Shown: in pieces, positions 1 through 5,065 of the stretch
Position numbering within the stretch: position 1 is the first letter of the stretch
Layout: each line of letters begins with the position of its first letter
Source of the DNA: Rhodocyclaceae bacterium
GTDB taxonomy: Bacteria; Pseudomonadota; Gammaproteobacteria; Burkholderiales; Rhodocyclaceae
NCBI GenBank assembly: GCA_016791085.1
Contig: JAEUNN010000532.1
Span: forward strand, 1-5,065
Direction of reading: 5' to 3'
Length of the DNA: 5,065 nucleotides
Notes under the pieces: model-generated
The model's input: only the letters and a program-made list of their open reading frames with translations
The model's database searches: none
What the model was told of the DNA's origin: nothing
Program-made: the position numbers and the translations under genes

Positions 1-999
1 GAGCAGATCGGCGATCGCGTCGTGGCGCGCGCCGGCGCGCGCGCGGTCGGCCAGCGGGTGGTGCAAGCTGTGGCGCAGCCAGCGCGTACCCATGGAGGTG
101 GACGCGAAATCGACCAGCGACAGCAAGGTCGGTGCGGATTCACCGCGCAGGGTTTCGGTCAGTTCCAGATTGCGCCGGGTCGGCCCGTCCAGGCGCAGGT
201 ATTCGCTGTCGCGCTCGAGCTTGAGCCCGACCACATGGGCCAGCGCCTGGCGCTGTGTGGCCCCGGCATAGTCGATGAGCGCGCCGGCTGCCCCCTGCGC
301 CAGTGTTTCGTCTGTGCCTATGCCGAAGCCGGCCAGATCAAGTACGCCGAAATGTTCGATTAGCCGGCGGCGGCCGGCTCCGGCATCGAATTGCCAGGAC
401 GCCAGGCGCTTGGCCGCGCAGTTGCGCGGCGTGACGGCATCCTGCCAGTCGTCCGGAAACAGGATTTCGGCCGGCCGCAGGCGTTCCATGTGCGCCGGCC
501 AGGCCGCCAGCGCGCACTCGGTAAGGCGCAAATCGCCATTCGCCAGGTTGAGCCAGGCCAGACCGATGCGGTCCTTGGCGCGCACCGCGGCGGCCAGCAG
601 GCTGTCGGCCTTGTCGTCCAGCAGCGCGCTGTCGGTGAGCGTGCCGGGCGTGACGATGCGCGTCACGGCGCGCTCGACCGGTCCCTTGCTGGTGGCCGGA
701 TCGCCAATCTGGTCGCAAATCACCACCGATACGCCCAGCTTGACCAGTCGCGCGAGGTATTGCTCGACGGCGTGAAAAGGCACGCCGGCCATGGGTATGG
801 GCTGGCCGTTGGATTGCCCGCGCCGCGTGAGCGTAATGTCCAGCAGGCGCGCGGCGCGTTCGGCGTCCTCGTAGAACAGTTCGTAAAAATCTCCCATGCG
901 GAAAAACAGCAGCAAATCCGGGTGCTGGGTTTTGAAGCGCAGGTACTGCTGCATGACCGGCGTGTGGCCGGAAAAGTCGGCCGGAATGTCGTTTTGCAT
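1..999 (-). CDS. mutS: DNA mismatch repair protein MutS, N-terminal part (cut by left window edge)
   Basis: MutS binds base mismatches and small loops in newly replicated DNA and, with MutL, starts strand-specific repair in the cytoplasm. The 333 visible codons read without a stop. They contain the mismatch-binding motif GDFYELF, whose Phe38 and Glu40 match the Phe-x-Glu wedge of E. coli MutS (Phe36/Glu38). Conserved stretches PIPMAGVPFHAVE, CDQIGDPATSKGPVER and RIVTPGTL follow (mismatch-binding domain into connector). LDGPTRRNLELTETLRGE near residue 272 marks the start of the lever/core domain, and GTRWLRHSLHHPLADR follows. E. coli MutS is about 850 aa, so roughly 60% lies beyond the window, including the Walker ATPase. 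The ATG at 999 is the only possible start: upstream codons in frame contain no ATG, GTG or TTG before a TAA at 1050-1048. The upstream sequence is C-rich and has no Shine-Dalgarno. The family call is certain; functionality of the unseen part cannot be judged. Confidence 0.98.
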   Translation of the reverse strand, partial: MQNDIPADFSGHTPVMQQYLRFKTQHPDLLLFFRMGDFYELFYEDAERAARLLDITLTRRGQSNGQPIPMAGVPFHAVEQYLARLVKLGVSVVICDQIGDPATSKGPVERAVTRIVTPGTLTDSALLDDKADSLLAAAVRAKDRIGLAWLNLANGDLRLTECALAAWPAHMERLRPAEILFPDDWQDAVTPRNCAAKRLASWQFDAGAGRRRLIEHFGVLDLAGFGIGTDETLAQGAAGALIDYAGATQRQALAHVVGLKLERDSEYLRLDGPTRRNLELTETLRGESAPTLLSLVDFASTSMGTRWLRHSLHHPLADRARAGARHDAIADLL

Positions 1000-1044
1000 G
1001 GGCGGGGGGAGCTGGAAGCGGGGGCGTGGAGGAGCCGGCTGCGC

Positions 1045-1050
1045 ATTTTA
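1045..1050 (-). promoter_or_regulatory. Possible -10 element for mutS
   Basis: Read on the minus strand, this is TAAAAT, a five-of-six match to the sigma-70 -10 consensus, about 46 bases before the mutS ATG in otherwise GC-rich sequence. No convincing -35 hexamer lies at the expected spacing; the corresponding stretch is an A-run (CCAAAAAC on the minus strand). It is a weak, position-based guess. Confidence 0.2.
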
Positions 1051-1219
1051 ACAGTGCCCCGTCTGGCGTTTTTGGTGCGCGGCGCGCCGGGCGGCGGCGA
1101 ATTTTCTGCCTGGCCGGCATGGCTGCGCACCTTGCCGGCGGCACTCGGCTCGCCAAGGATAGCCTCAGGAAGCATCGGCAGCACGGGCTGGGAACTGGCA
1201 CCGCGCCAGCAGGCATTGA

Positions 1220-1235
1220 GGCATTTTCGAATGCC
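1220..1235. repeat. Perfect 6-bp inverted repeat with TTCG loop
   Basis: GGCATT and AATGCC flank a TTCG tetraloop. The stem is perfect, but the closing pair is T-A rather than the C-G typical of extra-stable UUCG loops. A second small dyad, GCCA-TTTT-TGGC (1243-1254), follows within 8 bases. No T-run directly follows the first hairpin, so it does not look like a classical intrinsic terminator. Its role is unknown and chance is possible. Confidence 0.3.
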
Positions 1236-1463
1236 GGGCGGGGCCATTTTTGGCGCTGCGGCTCTCCCTCCGGGCGGCCGGGAATCCGCGTTTTCCGATC
1301 TGGCCCACCTGCGACGGCAGCCCCCATGCCAAGCCAGGCAAAGCTTCCTGAGCGGCTGTCCATGCGCGACCTACCCGGATTCGGGGGCGTGTTGATGCGT
1401 GGTGTCGCTATGGCGTTCCGACCTTTGCGGGCCGCAAGAGCCAGCGCACAAGATGAACCGGAT

Positions 1464-1487
1464 TCCGATATTTATCGCATCGGATGC
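1464..1487. repeat. Overlapping inverted repeats at the start of the AT-rich zone
   Basis: Two dyads share bases: TCCGAT (1464-1469) pairs with ATCGGA (1479-1484) across a 9-base AT-rich spacer, and GCATC-G-GATGC (1477-1487) is a perfect odd palindrome. The 21-base span of the first is the size of a typical dimeric regulator operator. No regulator gene is visible in the window, so an operator role is only a suggestion. Confidence 0.3.
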
Positions 1488-1501
1488 AATTTATCCATTG
1501 A

Positions 1502-1516
1502 CGGGAGTAAGTCCCG
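1502..1516 (+). repeat. Short GC hairpin upstream of the possible small ORF
   Basis: CGGGA and TCCCG form a perfect 5-bp stem around the loop GTAAG. It ends 11 bases before the GAGGA ribosome-binding-like sequence at 1529-1533. It could be a 5' structure of a transcript covering the small ORF, or chance. Confidence 0.25.
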
Positions 1517-1541
1517 ATCGTGGCAAGTGAGGAAAAAATGC

Positions 1542-1625
1542 ATGAATGACATGGATTTGCTTACGCATGGCCGGAGCAAACGTGCGACCAGCCGAAGCGC
1601 GAAGTTATATTTATTTCGGAGATAA
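1542..1625 (+). CDS. Possible 27-residue small ORF (hypothetical)
   Basis: An ATG at 1542 is preceded by TGAGGA (1528-1533) at 8 bases, a good Shine-Dalgarno and spacing, and the frame ends at TAA 1623-1625. The peptide starts MNDMDLLTHGRSKRATSR and ends LYLFRR. It is basic, has no signal peptide or membrane segment, and I recognise no family. The frame continues open upstream to 1026, but that part looks non-coding. It lies in the leader or promoter zone of the ATP-grasp operon, 259 bases before that start. It could be a leader peptide, an unrelated small protein or coincidence; conservation in relatives would be needed to believe it. Confidence 0.2.
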   Translation: MNDMDLLTHGRSKRATSRSAKLYLFRR

Positions 1626-1666
1626 TTAATCTAAGCGGTAGAATAATTGCAGATTTAATCATAAAG

Positions 1667-1696
1667 TTGCGGCAAAGCAGGTTTTTCCATTTTAAA
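1667..1696 (+). promoter_or_regulatory. Weak sigma-70-like promoter candidate for the ATP-grasp operon
   Basis: TTGCGG (1667-1672) and TTTAAA (1691-1696) are 18 bases apart in the AT-rich zone. They match the -35 and -10 consensus at three and four of six positions. Transcription from here would give a leader of roughly 180 bases before the TTG start at 1885. Other AT-rich hexamers nearby (TATATT near 1606, TAGAAT at 1639) lack good partners. The site is a guess. Confidence 0.2.
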
Positions 1697-1721
1697 CAGG
1701 TAGTACCGGGAATTGTGCAAC

Positions 1722-1754
1722 AACTTGATCGTTAGCAAGTTTGTGTTTCAAACA
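1722..1754. repeat. Pair of adjacent inverted repeats, possible operator
   Basis: AACTTG (1722-1727) and CAAGTT (1736-1741) are perfect arms separated by 8 bases. Two bases later TGTTT-C-AAACA (1744-1754) is a perfect 11-base palindrome. A further short dyad, TTGT-GCA-ACAA (1713-1723), overlaps the left end. Three dyads within 42 bases, just downstream of the promoter candidate at 1667-1696, would suit regulator binding, but no regulator gene is in view. Confidence 0.3.
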
Positions 1755-1818
1755 TGAAAAAGTATGGCAAAACGCAAAAAAATCACATTGCCTGCCATAT
1801 ATCGTGCAAATTTCCTGG

Positions 1819-1857
1819 GCGCGGCATGCCCCGCGCGGTAAATTCGGCCTTCCCGAA
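1819..1857 (+). promoter_or_regulatory. Two tandem hairpins in the 5' leader of the ATP-grasp gene
   Basis: GCGCGG (1819-1824) pairs perfectly with CCGCGC (1831-1836) around a 6-base loop. TTCGG (1843-1847) pairs with CCGAA (1853-1857) around CCTTC. They end 13 bases before the ribosome binding site at 1871-1875. They may shape translation of the TTG-started gene, but match no riboswitch class I can recognise, and there is no T-run that would make either a terminator. Confidence 0.3.
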
Positions 1858-1870
1858 AATTGCCATTTCC

Positions 1871-1875
1871 GAGGA
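1871..1875 (+). promoter_or_regulatory. Ribosome binding site deciding the TTG start at 1885
   Basis: GAGGA lies 9 bases before TTG 1885. No comparable sequence precedes the alternative TTG at 1741, and the 48 codons between the two starts do not look like ATP-grasp sequence. Confidence 0.7.
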
Positions 1876-1884
1876 CTAGACCGC

Positions 1885-3042
1885 TTGACTCCATCAAAAA
1901 TTCTGCGCGATCTGGGCGAAGCGAAGCTGGCCACCGGGCGTAGCGCCTTGTCCATGCTGGTCGAGTGGGCCAGCCTGCGGGCGGGGGCGGGCAAGGTGGG
2001 GTTGTCCGAGTACTTTGACTACCAGATCTATCGCCGCGATTTGTCGCGCCCCGAAAAATCGGCGTTCGCGAGTTACCGCGTCCAGCATGTGCTCGAGCAA
2101 CTGCTGGTGGACGAGTATTCGCGCATCCTGAGCCTGGACAAGCTTACCTATTACCTGCTCATGGAGGGTAGCGGGCTGCCGGTGCCGCATACCCATGCCT
2201 TGTACGCGCCGCGCGGCCGCCATTTTCCGCGCGTGGTGCTGCGCACGCCGGATGAACTTGCCGACTGGCTCGCGGCGTCGGACGCCTATCCGCTGTATCT
2301 GAAGCCCGCATATGGCGGACACGGCAGAGGAAATTTGACTCTGTTGGGTTGCGCCGAAGGACAGATCGAATTGGTCGGCGGCAAGCGCATGCCGGTGCGC
2401 AAACTGGTCGAATCGATGGCCGATCCAGCCGGTTTCGGTTGGCTGATCCAGGAAGCGCTGCGCCCGCATCCGGATATCGCACTGCGCTGTGGCGAGCGCA
2501 TTTCCGGCGTGAGGCTGCATGTATTCCTTACCCATTCCGGCCCGCGCTTTCTGATCGGAGTCTGGAAAATCAATAGCGGGCTGCGCGATTCGGACAATTT
2601 CATACAGGGGCGCGTGGGCAACCTGGCTGCGGAAATTGCGCTGGAAACCGGCGCCATCACACGCGTGGTGAGCGGTATCGGGCCGGGTGCGAACCTGGTC
2701 GAGGCGCATCCGGTCACCGGGGCGCGACTGCTGGGCTACACGCTACCCGGATGGGACCAGTTGCATCCGCTGATGCACAGGGCGGCGCTGGTGTTTCCGG
2801 GTTTTCTATACCAGGCCTGGGACATCGCGCTGACCGACCGCGGGCCGGTGCCTCTGGAAATCAATTATTTCGGCGACGTCGATTTGCCGCAATTTGCAAC
2901 CGGTCGCGGCTTTCTGAGCCCCGAACTGATGGATTGCCTGCGTGAGCGCGGGCTTGACAGACTGCTGGCGGGCCGCCCGCAGATAGACCGCATCAATCCC
3001 AATGGGAGGCGCGGACGCCGCAGCGCCCATTGGCCGTTTTGA
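1885..3042 (+). CDS. ATP-grasp protein, sugar-transfer-associated type (385 aa)
   Basis: ATP-grasp enzymes activate a carboxylate as acyl-phosphate with ATP and join it to an amine or other nucleophile; the substrates here are unknown. The protein has ATP-grasp landmarks in order: DK at 85-86 opening the fold (DKLTYYLLMEGSGLPVP), a lysine and glycine-rich loop (YLKPAYGGHGRG, Lys140 to Gly149), the hinge-like LIQEAL (Gln189-Glu190), SDNF (236-239) before NLAAEIALETG, and the C-terminal WDIALTDRGPVPLEIN, whose Glu325 and Asn327 are the expected metal ligands. That last block and the SDNF element resemble the family Pfam calls sugar-transfer-associated ATP-grasp, often found with polysaccharide genes. 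No signal peptide or membrane segment is seen, so it is cytosolic. TTG 1885 is chosen because GAGGA (1871-1875) sits 9 bases upstream; an in-frame TTG at 1741 only adds non-conserved-looking residues. The C-terminal tail is basic. The fold is secure, the reaction is not. Confidence 0.9.
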   Translation: MTPSKILRDLGEAKLATGRSALSMLVEWASLRAGAGKVGLSEYFDYQIYRRDLSRPEKSAFASYRVQHVLEQLLVDEYSRILSLDKLTYYLLMEGSGLPVPHTHALYAPRGRHFPRVVLRTPDELADWLAASDAYPLYLKPAYGGHGRGNLTLLGCAEGQIELVGGKRMPVRKLVESMADPAGFGWLIQEALRPHPDIALRCGERISGVRLHVFLTHSGPRFLIGVWKINSGLRDSDNFIQGRVGNLAAEIALETGAITRVVSGIGPGANLVEAHPVTGARLLGYTLPGWDQLHPLMHRAALVFPGFLYQAWDIALTDRGPVPLEINYFGDVDLPQFATGRGFLSPELMDCLRERGLDRLLAGRPQIDRINPNGRRGRRSAHWPF

Positions 3043-3054
3043 AAGGAAGCGCGC

Positions 3055-4659
3055 ATGAACTGTCGATTCGAGCGCTATGACCAGCTGGACGGTGATGACC
3101 GTCGGCTCGCCGACCTGTTGCACTCGGGCAGCGACGAACGCGCCATGCTCGGCGCCAACGGCGTCAACAAATATTGCGGTGCGCCCTATCCGCGCACAGT
3201 GGTGGCATTCGGCAGCTGTACAGCCTCGACCATTTCCGAGCGCGGCTGGTTTGCCGCCCGCGCGGCCTGGCAAAACCTGGCGCGGCAGGCCGCCGAGGAC
3301 GGCGTGCTGGGGGCCGCCGACGCAGCCGGGCGGCGCATCCGCCGCAAGCTCGCGCATCTTATGGAAGTCGATGATTTGCCCGGCCTGGAAGTCGTGCTCA
3401 CCCCGTCCGGTTCCGACGCCGAGTCTGTTGCCTTGTATTTGGCATCGCTGCGCGATGAGCGGCCGCTCGTGAATATCGTGGTCGGTGCGCGCGAAGTCGG
3501 TTCCGGCACGGTACTGGCAGCGGGCGGACGCTATTTTTCCGAGTGCGTGCCCAGCGGCGCAAAGCGCGAACCGGGCGCGCCGCTCGATGCCGCGCTGGCC
3601 GAGCGCACTTCGGTGGTTCAGGTACGCATACGCAACGACCTCGCCGCCGAACGTTCGCCCGACGAACTCGATGCGGAAATTCAGGACCTGGTGGCCGGCG
3701 CGGTTGCGTCGGGGGCGCGGGTAATCGTGCATGTGGTGGCTCACAGCAAGACCGGCGTGCACGCGCCGCGCCTGGAAACCGTGAATGCGCTGGTGGCACG
3801 CTACGGCGAACGCGTGGTCGCGCTCATAGACGCCGCCCAGGGGCGCTTCAGCCGGCGTGGTTTGCGTGACTACCTGGCGCGCGGATGCATGGTCATCATG
3901 ACCGGTTCCAAATTTTATGGCGGACCGCCGTTTTCGGGCTGTTTGCTGGTGCCGCACAGCGTGCTGCCTTGCGGCGGCAAGGAAATGCGCTTTCCCGCCG
4001 GTTTTTCCGACTATCTGACGCCGGCGCAACTGCCCGAGTCCTGGTCTGCCGCGCGCGCATCCCTGAACCAGACGGCCAATATCGGTCTGTTGTTGCGCTG
4101 GGCGGCCGCGATTGCCGAAATCGCCGCCTATTACGATGCGCCAGGACCGTCGCGCTATCGCGTATTGCGCTATTTCGAGGCACAGACGCCCATCATTCTG
4201 GGGCGCAGTCCGTTGCTGGAACTCATCAATGTGCCGATTCCCGTCTACGACGACATGTCCGAGCGCCTGCTGGAGTCGAAAACCACGGTGTTCAGTTTCC
4301 GCGTCAAAGCCCGTTCGGGCCGGCAACTGGACCAGGCAACACTGATGTGCTGGGTGCGCTGGATGAATCAGGACATTTCCGCCGCCGCAGCGGCCGAAAC
4401 GCCTGACAATATCGTGCTGGCCGCACGGACTTGTTTCCAGCTCGGCCAGGCGGTGCATGTGGGCGAACAGCAGTCGGGCGAACACGATCATGTGATCCGT
4501 GTCGCCATAGGCGGCGAACTTATCACCAGCGTCGCCACGGATTTGGCGCTGGGGGCCAGCCTGGACCAGCGGCTGGCCTGGCTCGCCAACAAGCTAGAAC
4601 AATTGCGCATGAAAATCGAATTTATCGCCGGCCACTCCGCCGCGCTCGCCGCCGCATGA
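3055..4659 (+). CDS. PLP-dependent enzyme, fold type I, class V aminotransferase/desulfurase-like (534 aa)
   Basis: This is predicted to be a cytosolic PLP enzyme acting on an amino acid or keto acid (transamination, decarboxylation or C-S/C-C chemistry). TPSGSDAE (116-123) is the phosphate-binding turn. HVVAHSKTG (226-234) sits where class V enzymes have NNETG or ETSTG. ALIDAAQGRF (256-265) supplies Asp259 for the pyridine nitrogen and Gln262 for the ring oxygen. MTGSKFYGGPPFSG (282-295) holds the Schiff-base Lys286. LGQAVHVG and VIRVAI (463-485) look like the small C-terminal domain, with Arg482 a possible carboxylate binder. At 534 aa it is longer than the usual 360-430 aa of class V, with an extended N-terminus (GANGVNKYCGAPYPRTVVAF) and C-terminal part. 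The ATG at 3055 follows AAAGGA (3042-3047), 12 bases after the previous stop, implying co-transcription. I recognise no named subfamily. The PLP fold is confident; aminotransferase versus decarboxylase or lyase cannot be told. Confidence 0.88.
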   Translation: MNCRFERYDQLDGDDRRLADLLHSGSDERAMLGANGVNKYCGAPYPRTVVAFGSCTASTISERGWFAARAAWQNLARQAAEDGVLGAADAAGRRIRRKLAHLMEVDDLPGLEVVLTPSGSDAESVALYLASLRDERPLVNIVVGAREVGSGTVLAAGGRYFSECVPSGAKREPGAPLDAALAERTSVVQVRIRNDLAAERSPDELDAEIQDLVAGAVASGARVIVHVVAHSKTGVHAPRLETVNALVARYGERVVALIDAAQGRFSRRGLRDYLARGCMVIMTGSKFYGGPPFSGCLLVPHSVLPCGGKEMRFPAGFSDYLTPAQLPESWSAARASLNQTANIGLLLRWAAAIAEIAAYYDAPGPSRYRVLRYFEAQTPIILGRSPLLELINVPIPVYDDMSERLLESKTTVFSFRVKARSGRQLDQATLMCWVRWMNQDISAAAAAETPDNIVLAARTCFQLGQAVHVGEQQSGEHDHVIRVAIGGELITSVATDLALGASLDQRLAWLANKLEQLRMKIEFIAGHSAALAAA

Positions 4660-4675
4660 GGGGCGCGCGCGCGGC

Positions 4676-5065
4676 ATGAAGTTCCCGCAATTTGACTGGC
4701 AAGGCCTGACCGGCGCGGCCGCGGCCGGGCGCATCGTGGCCGCGGCCCAGGCGCAGGGCTTGCTCGACGATCTGGACGGCGTGCTGTTCCATGATCTCGA
4801 CCAGTTGTCGGCGCGCATTGCCGTATTGCAGCAATGCTTTCCGGCGCGCACGCTGCATGCGCTGGCGATCAAGGCCAACCCCGTGGTGCGTCTGTTGCGT
4901 TTCGCGGTCGAACGCGGCATGGGACTCGAAGCCGCGTCGCTCGAAGAAGTGGCGCTGGCGCGCGCGGCCGGCTGCAGGCCGGAACGCATCGTGTTCGATT
5001 CGCCGGCCAAAACGCGGCGCGAAATCGCGCAATGCCTGGCCTGGGGCGTCACGCTGAACGCCGAC
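4676..5065 (+). CDS. PLP-dependent decarboxylase, fold type III (LysA/ODC group), N-terminal part (cut by right window edge)
   Basis: Members of this group remove the alpha-carboxylate of diaminopimelate, ornithine, lysine, arginine or carboxynorspermidine, using PLP in an alanine-racemase-like barrel. The 130 visible codons include LHALAIKANP with the Schiff-base Lys66. GMGLEAASLEEVALARAAG follows, matching the G-x-G-x-(D/E)-x-x-S segment of diaminopimelate decarboxylase. RIVFDSPAKTRREI and GVTLNAD then match the barrel strands that follow in the family. The usual length is about 400 aa, so about two thirds lie outside, including the catalytic cysteine and substrate-binding residues; the substrate cannot be named. 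ATG 4676 starts 16 bases after the preceding stop. GAGGGG (4658-4663) overlaps that stop and is 12 bases upstream, a slightly long spacing. Position as third gene of the ATP-grasp/PLP operon argues for a specialised pathway decarboxylase rather than the housekeeping lysA, but that is inference. Confidence 0.9.
   Translation, partial: MKFPQFDWQGLTGAAAAGRIVAAAQAQGLLDDLDGVLFHDLDQLSARIAVLQQCFPARTLHALAIKANPVVRLLRFAVERGMGLEAASLEEVALARAAGCRPERIVFDSPAKTRREIAQCLAWGVTLNAD

Larger units (their letters stand above)
1000..1884. other. Long divergent intergenic region, no convincing gene
   Basis: This 885-base stretch separates divergent mutS and the ATP-grasp gene. Open frames across it translate to low-complexity Arg/Ala/Gly/Pro-rich strings without recognisable motifs, so I see no ordinary gene. 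The half from 1000 to about 1440 is as GC-rich as the neighbouring genes. From about 1440 to 1800 it is much AT-richer, which fits a promoter and regulatory zone for the plus-strand operon. Within it are a UUCG-loop hairpin (1220-1235), overlapping dyads (1464-1487), a GC hairpin (1502-1516), a possible small ORF (1542-1625), dyads at 1722-1754 and two leader hairpins (1819-1857). No tRNA, CRISPR or insertion-sequence ends were found. Confidence 0.7.

Noticed and set aside
1220..1254. UUCG hairpin and following dyad as an intrinsic terminator or tRNA arm
   Set aside because: There is no T-run directly after the stem, no upstream gene that would need termination here, and no acceptor, D or anticodon arms around it.
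338..1363. 341-codon minus-strand open frame overlapping mutS in another frame
   Set aside because: It is out of frame with mutS and has Arg/Pro/Ala-rich low-complexity translation, as expected for a shadow frame.
391..1395. 334-codon plus-strand open frame
   Set aside because: It is antisense to mutS, whose conserved motifs are unmistakable, and runs on into non-coding spacer.
1521..1540. TGGCAAG at 1521 as a sigma-54 promoter
   Set aside because: It is not followed by a GC element at the required spacing; downstream is GAGGAAAAAATG, which looks like a ribosome binding site instead.
1026..1625. 199-codon plus-strand open frame in the spacer
   Set aside because: The translation is Arg/Ala/Gly-rich without motifs, there is no clear ribosome binding site at its start, and it overlaps the mutS promoter area. 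Only its last 28 codons (1542-1625) have a credible start.
2806..4491. 561-codon minus-strand open frame
   Set aside because: It is antisense to the clearly coding ATP-grasp and PLP genes. Long antisense frames are common in GC-rich DNA, and its His/Arg/Gly-rich translation has no family features.
1000..5065. CRISPR arrays, insertion sequences, attachment sites, tRNA or rRNA genes
   Set aside because: No regularly spaced repeats, transposase motifs, terminal repeats or RNA gene signatures were seen on either strand.

Overview
This window is GC-rich bacterial DNA, most likely from a betaproteobacterium. The partial MutS resembles proteobacterial MutS1 closely from its N-terminus, and codon choice is strongly GC-biased at third positions. 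The phylum-level placement is fairly safe; the class is an inference from overall impression, and no genus is claimed.

Layout: (1) Positions 1-999, minus strand, hold the first 333 codons of mutS (DNA mismatch repair), cut by the left window edge. (2) Positions 1000-1884 are a long divergent intergenic region of 885 bases. Its mutS-proximal half is GC-rich. Its other half, from about 1440, is clearly AT-richer and carries several short inverted repeats, a possible 27-residue small ORF and weak promoter-like elements. (3) Positions 1885-5065, plus strand, hold three tightly packed genes with gaps of only 12 and 16 bases, each preceded by a purine-rich ribosome binding site. In order they are an ATP-grasp protein of the sugar-transfer-associated type (385 aa, TTG start), a 534-aa fold-type-I PLP enzyme related to class V aminotransferases and cysteine desulfurases, and the N-terminal 130 codons of a fold-type-III PLP decarboxylase of the LysA/ornithine decarboxylase group, cut by the right window edge.

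The three plus-strand genes very probably form one operon. A carboxylate-activating ligase next to two PLP enzymes of different folds suggests a small biosynthetic pathway. In it an amino acid would be made or remodelled, decarboxylated to an amine, and joined to another unit through an acyl-phosphate. This arrangement recalls parts of NRPS-independent siderophore and other amino-acid-derived metabolite clusters, but I recognise no named pathway. The genes downstream of 5065 would decide between the possibilities. mutS is a housekeeping gene that happens to flank the cluster and shows no functional link to it.
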